The notes beneath the pieces were generated by a model, which was not told where the DNA came from, searched no databases, and saw only the letters and a list, made by a program, of their open reading frames with translations. The translations under genes and the position numbers were made by a program. Shown here one piece after another: positions 6,562 through 9,999 of a stretch of DNA of 9,999 bases. Positions within the stretch are counted from its first letter, which is position 1. Each line of letters starts with the position of its first letter. Source of the stretch: CAYSYN01 sp964447735 (GTDB lineage Bacteria > Patescibacteriota > Minisyncoccia > Minisyncoccales > GBS-2); NCBI GenBank assembly GCA_964447735.1, contig CAYUTJ010000023.1, positions 1 through 9,999 of the forward strand. The letters are read 5' to 3'.

Positions 6562-7828
6562 TTTTTTCAAAGACTTTCAAGAGAAAAGGAAGTTTTTGGT
6601 TTTCTTTTTTCCATCTTTCAAGAGACATTTTAAAAGCTAAAAAACTTTCCTTTTTTGTTCCAACACATTCGAAAGGTTTAAATTTTCTTTTTCCAATCAA
6701 TTGAAGCATCAAAGGTAAAAGAGATTTTTTTTCAAATAAATTCTTTTTGAAAATTTTAATTATCCTATTTCCTATAAATGGATAAAGACAAGTAAAAACA
6801 AAAAGACATTTTGGACATTTCCCGCACCATTTTTTAATAGGTCTTTTCTTTCCAGAATAAGTTTTAAAGGCTTCATTACAACTTAAGAAAGCATCGAAAT
6901 ACTGAGGAAACTGAGAAAAAAGAGCTGAGATTTCAATTTCGTAAAGATCTCTTAAAAGGGAAAAATATTCAAGCTTTTTTGCTAAATATTTTTTTGTGTA
7001 TTCTCTGAATTTTCTCTCAAAATCTTTTGTTTTTGAATATTGATGATTGATGATTCTTCCCAAATATTTTAAATTTCCTTCTTCTGCACTTTTTTCATTA
7101 GAGAAAGCAATAAATTTGCATCCTTTCAAACAAGCCACCAAAACTGATAGAAAACTTAAATAAGCAGTAAAAGGAGTATGGCCGTTTAAAAATCCTTTTT
7201 TATTCAATTCTAAAAGTTTTTTATCAATTTTTCTTTTTACAAAAACCTTTTCTTTTATTTTTGAAATTTTAATAACTTTTTTGTGAGGTGCTTGTGGATT
7301 TAAAGAAAATAAAATCAATTTTTTTCCCATCATTTTCAAATATTCAACCGTTACCACAGAATCTTTGCCTCCTCCAACAGGGACTAAAATTTTATCTGGG
7401 TCTAGATTTTTCTTAAAAATCTCTCTTTTTTCTCCCTTAGCTTCAATTTTGATAAATTTTTTCCTAAAATCAATTTTGTTTTCATAAAAGAATTGCCCCA
7501 TTCCCTTTAAAATTAAATTTTTCCACCATTTGATTTGTTCTTTAGTTAAAGAACCTGTTAAAATTTCAATCTCTGGAGAACAAGTTGATTTCCAATAACT
7601 TAAAATTTCAATTAAGCCCAAATTAAAGATCAAATTTCCTAATGCCCTCTCCCCTACTCTTTTGACCTCTTTTTGTCTTATACCTTCAATTAAAATTTCT
7701 GGATGAAATTTAATGTTAGGTTCAATCTTAAAATCAAAAGAAATTTTAAGCCCCTTTGGTTTTAATTTAAAATCGAAAGATTCAAAGATAAATTTTGGAT
7801 ATTTTTTTCTTAAAATTTTTACTTTCAT
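6545..7828 (-). CDS. murL: MurL-like UDP-MurNAc-L-Ala-L-Glu epimerase
   Basis: Predicted to invert the terminal L-Glu of UDP-MurNAc-L-Ala-L-Glu to D-Glu, using ATP and releasing AMP and pyrophosphate, the reaction described for Xanthomonas MurL. The 427-residue protein has an N-terminal domain with GLIEILSYWKSTCSP (71-85) and WWKNLILKGMGQFFYENKI (101-119), then an ATP-pyrophosphatase PP-loop VPVGGGKDSVVTVEYL (149-164), GHTPFTAYLSFLSVL (216-230), SNEKSAEEGN (243-252), NHQYSKTKDFE (261-271), a cysteine cluster WCGKCPKC (334-341) that may bind metal, and FECVGTK (386-392). From memory these blocks resemble MurL, and length fits. Its ATG overlaps the mraY stop by 4 bp, tying it to wall synthesis. 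QueC and other PP-loop enzymes also have a loop like this and a CxxC cluster, but are much shorter and do not share the N-terminal blocks. The fold class is secure; the MurL call is strong but made without a search. Confidence 0.78.
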   Translation of the reverse strand: MKVKILRKKYPKFIFESFDFKLKPKGLKISFDFKIEPNIKFHPEILIEGIRQKEVKRVGERALGNLIFNLGLIEILSYWKSTCSPEIEILTGSLTKEQIKWWKNLILKGMGQFFYENKIDFRKKFIKIEAKGEKREIFKKNLDPDKILVPVGGGKDSVVTVEYLKMMGKKLILFSLNPQAPHKKVIKISKIKEKVFVKRKIDKKLLELNKKGFLNGHTPFTAYLSFLSVLVACLKGCKFIAFSNEKSAEEGNLKYLGRIINHQYSKTKDFERKFREYTKKYLAKKLEYFSLLRDLYEIEISALFSQFPQYFDAFLSCNEAFKTYSGKKRPIKKWCGKCPKCLFVFTCLYPFIGNRIIKIFKKNLFEKKSLLPLMLQLIGKRKFKPFECVGTKKESFLAFKMSLERWKKENQKLPFLLKVFEKISESQ

Positions 7829-8910
7829 CTTAATAATCTAACTGCAACTCCTAAAATTGCAAAAACAATAGACAAAATCCAAAACCTCATTGTTACCTGA
7901 TAAGGAGGCCAACCTTTGGCTTCAAAATGATGGTGAATTGGAGTACAAAGCCAGATTTTTTTCTTTCTAAATTTTTTTGACAAAAGTTGTAAAATCACGG
8001 AAGAAACTTCAATTACTAAAATTCCGGCAATGATTGGCAAAACTAAAACAGAATCTGTTAAAAAAGAAACAACTGCTAAAGTTACAGTCAATCCCATAAC
8101 TCCTGTTTCTCCCATGTAAAATTTTGCAGGAGGGACATTATACCATAAAAACGCAAACAAAGTTCCGACAATGGCTGCGCAAAAAGTTGCCAAATCTGCT
8201 TTCTGTTGCGAAAAAGCTAAAATAGAAAGGGCTCCAAAAATCGAACCAAAAACCCCTCCAGCTAATCCATCCAAACCGTCTACAATTCCTCCTGACCAAC
8301 AAGCTAGAGTAACCAAAACAAAAAGAGGAATAATAAAAGGGCCAATTTTCACATCAATACCTGCTGGAAAATCAAAGAATAAAGGAATATGAATCGTGTC
8401 CCAGTTTAATTTAAAGTAAAACCAGCACCCTCCAACCAAGCCAATTAAAGAAACAATTATCAATCTTCTCCAAAATCCCATTCCTCCTCCAATATATTTT
8501 CCTTTTCCATAAACAGTCAAAATATCGTCAATCAAACCAACAATCGAAGCTGAAATAAGAGCAAAAAGAGGAAGCCAGGTTTGAGATCGTGATAAAAAAT
8601 TTAATTTTTTTAACCACCAAATATCGGTGATTTTAGCTAGAAAGAAAACAAAAAAGATAACAAAAGAGACAGAAAGCCAAATTAAAAGCCCTCCTCCTCT
8701 AGGTACAGAAACTTCTCTTTCTCTGTGTAAATTTTGAAAAACTGTGGCTTTTTCCCCACTGATTGCTTTCTCTCTGGGCTTTTTTTTGAAAAATTTAATT
8801 TTGTTTAAAAAATTTATTAAAAGAGGAGCAAAAAAGAGTGAAATGAAAGCAGTCACTCCGGCAAAAAAGAGTGCCTTTGTAATATTAAATGTGAAATCAA
8901 ATTTTGCCAT
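7825..8910 (-). CDS. mraY: Phospho-MurNAc-pentapeptide translocase MraY (divergent)
   Basis: Integral membrane transferase that moves phospho-MurNAc-pentapeptide from UDP to undecaprenyl phosphate, making lipid I. The 361-residue length and about ten hydrophobic segments fit MraY. The catalytic DD pair is in LIDDILT (126-132), the third key Asp in VDGLDGLAGG (210-219), and the MraY-specific PIHHHFE is at 324-330, which separates it from WecA-type relatives. Several usual motifs differ: the NAVN part of NAVNxxDGLDGLA is WSGGIVDGLDGLA (205-217), FMGDTGS is YMGETGV (265-271), and GTPTMGG is SVPRGGG (68-74). All acidic catalytic positions remain, so activity is expected. The ATG lies inside the dacA 3' end (14-bp overlap) and the TGA overlaps the murL ATG (4 bp). 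Confidence 0.93.
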   Translation of the reverse strand: MAKFDFTFNITKALFFAGVTAFISLFFAPLLINFLNKIKFFKKKPREKAISGEKATVFQNLHREREVSVPRGGGLLIWLSVSFVIFFVFFLAKITDIWWLKKLNFLSRSQTWLPLFALISASIVGLIDDILTVYGKGKYIGGGMGFWRRLIIVSLIGLVGGCWFYFKLNWDTIHIPLFFDFPAGIDVKIGPFIIPLFVLVTLACWSGGIVDGLDGLAGGVFGSIFGALSILAFSQQKADLATFCAAIVGTLFAFLWYNVPPAKFYMGETGVMGLTVTLAVVSFLTDSVLVLPIIAGILVIEVSSVILQLLSKKFRKKKIWLCTPIHHHFEAKGWPPYQVTMRFWILSIVFAILGVAVRLLR

Positions 8911-9817
8911 TGATCCAGTCGACTAACTTTTGCATTTGAATTATTCTTTCTTGGCTAGATTTGGCTCCCAAGATAATGTTTAAAAATAAAATTCCCTTTT
9001 CATTTTTAAAAACAAAAACCATGCATCCCCACCCTTCATTTTTATTCCCTATTTCAGAACCCGGCAAAAATCCGGTTTTTCCTCCAACCATTTTTTGATT
9101 GTCTGGAAGTTTTATTTCAAAGATTGAATGAGGAGCATCATAAATTGTCTTTTCAGTTGAAATCCTCAAAATTTCAGGTTTTTCTCTTAAAATATACTTT
9201 ACTAATTTTGCTAGATCTTCTGCTGTAGAGACATTTAATCCTCCATCTTTCAAACCAGTAGGATTGAAAAAAGTTGTATTTTTCATGCCAATTTCTCTTG
9301 CCTTTTGATTCATCTTTTCTACAAATTTTTTAACTCCCATTTTTTCAGCCAAAGCAAAAGCAGCGTCATTACTAGAATAAACGAGCATTAAACTCAAAAG
9401 TTTTCTTACAGAAAAGACTTCTCCTTCTTTTAAATTTCCATAATTTGGAACGTTTTGTTGAGAAGCTGCTTTTTTTGAAATTTCAATTTCCTCATAAAGA
9501 TCATAATTCTCAAAAGCTATGACAGCTGTCATCAATTTTGTTAAAGAGGCAATTGGTAAGATTTTTTCTGGGTTTTTTTTAAATAAAATTTTTTCTCTCT
9601 CTGATGAGAAAATTTTTAAAGATAAGGCAGATTCAACATCTAAATTCAAAGGAGGTCTTTTTGGTGTTTTAATTTCAACCAAAGGGATTTCTTCAAAAGG
9701 TTTTCCAATTTGAGCATAGAAGAAATCTTCCAAACTTTTTTGAAAAAAATCTATTGGAAAAACAAATAAAAATCCCAAAAAAATTCCAATAAAAAAATAA
9801 ATTAAATTTTTTCTCAT
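8897..9817 (-). CDS. dacA: Membrane-anchored D-alanyl-D-alanine carboxypeptidase (S11 family)
   Basis: Penicillin-binding protein of the DacA/S11 type, predicted to remove the terminal D-Ala from stem peptides outside the membrane. The 306-residue protein begins MRKN, followed by a hydrophobic helix (about 5-25) that is a signal anchor or uncleaved signal. The three active-site motifs are present and in order: SLTK (91-94, nucleophile Ser91), SSN (148-150) and KTG (247-249). NPTGL (185-189) is also typical. It is shorter than E. coli PBP5 (about 400 residues) and has no C-terminal beta domain or amphipathic anchor helix, so attachment would rely on the N-terminus. The ATG overlaps the aspS stop (ATGA), with an AGAGG 11 bases before the start as a possible ribosome site. 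Endopeptidase rather than carboxypeptidase activity cannot be excluded. The dacA symbol is by family. Confidence 0.88.
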   Translation of the reverse strand: MRKNLIYFFIGIFLGFLFVFPIDFFQKSLEDFFYAQIGKPFEEIPLVEIKTPKRPPLNLDVESALSLKIFSSEREKILFKKNPEKILPIASLTKLMTAVIAFENYDLYEEIEISKKAASQQNVPNYGNLKEGEVFSVRKLLSLMLVYSSNDAAFALAEKMGVKKFVEKMNQKAREIGMKNTTFFNPTGLKDGGLNVSTAEDLAKLVKYILREKPEILRISTEKTIYDAPHSIFEIKLPDNQKMVGGKTGFLPGSEIGNKNEGWGCMVFVFKNEKGILFLNIILGAKSSQERIIQMQKLVDWINGKI

Positions 9818-9999
9818 TCTTCTTTTTTCCTCTTTAATCTCAAATCAACCCTTTGCATATCTCTTGGGAACAAAGAAGCTTCTCTAATATTTTCTAAATT
9901 TAAAATTTGTTTTGTCAATCTTTCAGCCCCAATTGCAAATCCTCCTTCAGGTGGCATTCCATATTTGAAAGCTTGCAAATAAAATTTGAAATTTTTAGG
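9814..9999 (-). CDS. aspS: Aspartyl-tRNA synthetase, C-terminal part, archaeal type (partial)
   Basis: Only the last 61 codons are in the window; the gene continues beyond the right edge. Translation of the minus strand gives YLQAFKYGMPPEGGFAIGAE and then RLTKQILNLENIREASLFPR, ending DMQRVDLRLKRKKEE and TGA (9816-9814). The GGFAIGAERL block is class II synthetase motif 3 with its ATP-binding Arg. The ENIREASLFPRD ending matches the archaeal/eukaryotic-type AspRS, where bacterial AspRS usually ends this region with a form such as IRDVIAFPK. Such enzymes in bacteria are often non-discriminating, charging both tRNA-Asp and tRNA-Asn for GatCAB to amidate. The stop overlaps the dacA start by 4 bp, so aspS heads or joins the wall operon. 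The archaeal-type call rests on a short tail; AsnRS is a less likely alternative. Confidence 0.8.
   Translation of the reverse strand, partial: PKNFKFYLQAFKYGMPPEGGFAIGAERLTKQILNLENIREASLFPRDMQRVDLRLKRKKEE

Noticed and set aside
8171..8392. Plus-strand open frame inside mraY
   Set aside because: Fully antisense to conserved MraY membrane segments, with low-complexity Lys/Pro/Ala content typical of a shadow frame.
8744..8926. Plus-strand open frame over the mraY start and dacA end
   Set aside because: Antisense to the well-supported dacA/mraY junction and carries no motif.
9519..9713. Plus-strand open frame inside dacA
   Set aside because: Antisense to the SxxK region of the carboxypeptidase, which is clearly the coding strand.
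1..9999. CRISPR array, insertion sequence, tRNA or rRNA gene
   Set aside because: I saw no regularly spaced repeats, no transposase motifs or flanking inverted repeats, and no GC-rich cloverleaf or rRNA-like stretch. Coding is nearly continuous and no gap exceeds about 62 bp.
433..9999. Recoding of TGA as glycine (genetic code 25)
   Set aside because: The genes that end in TGA finish at natural protein ends, several within ATGA overlaps with the next start, and no family domain is cut by an internal TGA. The standard bacterial code fits.

Overview
This AT-rich window holds ten protein genes, eight complete ones on the minus strand, one partial minus-strand gene cut by the right edge, and one complete plus-strand gene. 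It looks like a bacterial cell-wall (mur/dcw-type) cluster. Lys- and Phe-rich proteins, compact genes, stop-start overlaps, an archaeal-type aspartyl-tRNA synthetase tail, a divergent MraY and weak or absent Shine-Dalgarno sites suggest a Patescibacteria/CPR (Parcubacteria-like) genome. That placement is inference; no rRNA or other marker is present. TGA works as a normal stop throughout, which argues against the lineages (Gracilibacteria, SR1) that read it as glycine.

Layout, read right to left along the minus strand: the 3' end of aspS (9814-9999), a membrane-anchored D,D-carboxypeptidase (8897-9817), mraY (7825-8910) and a 427-residue PP-loop protein I identify as a MurL-type UDP-MurNAc-L-Ala-L-Glu epimerase (6545-7828). 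These four overlap one another by 4 or 14 bp. A plus-strand DRG/OBG-like GTPase with a TGS domain (5632-6561) then interrupts the cluster; its 3' end overlaps that of murL by 17 bp. A 62-bp divergent spacer separates it from the second minus-strand block: murD (4250-5569), ftsW (3175-4263), murG (2048-3178), gltX (433-2025) and a small exported hypothetical protein (49-402). A possible terminator follows at 18-47.

How the genes work together: MurD and MurL would build the UDP-MurNAc dipeptide, MraY would load the finished pentapeptide onto the lipid carrier, MurG would add GlcNAc to make lipid II, FtsW would polymerise it at the septum, and the carboxypeptidase would trim stem peptides. murA, murB, murC, murE, murF and ddl are not here and must lie elsewhere if present. 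The most interesting point is the murL-like gene coupled to mraY, together with a MurD whose D-Glu-contacting lysines are replaced. This suggests D-glutamate enters the peptidoglycan by ligating L-Glu and then epimerising it, as in the Xanthomonas MurD2/MurL route, rather than from free D-Glu made by MurI.
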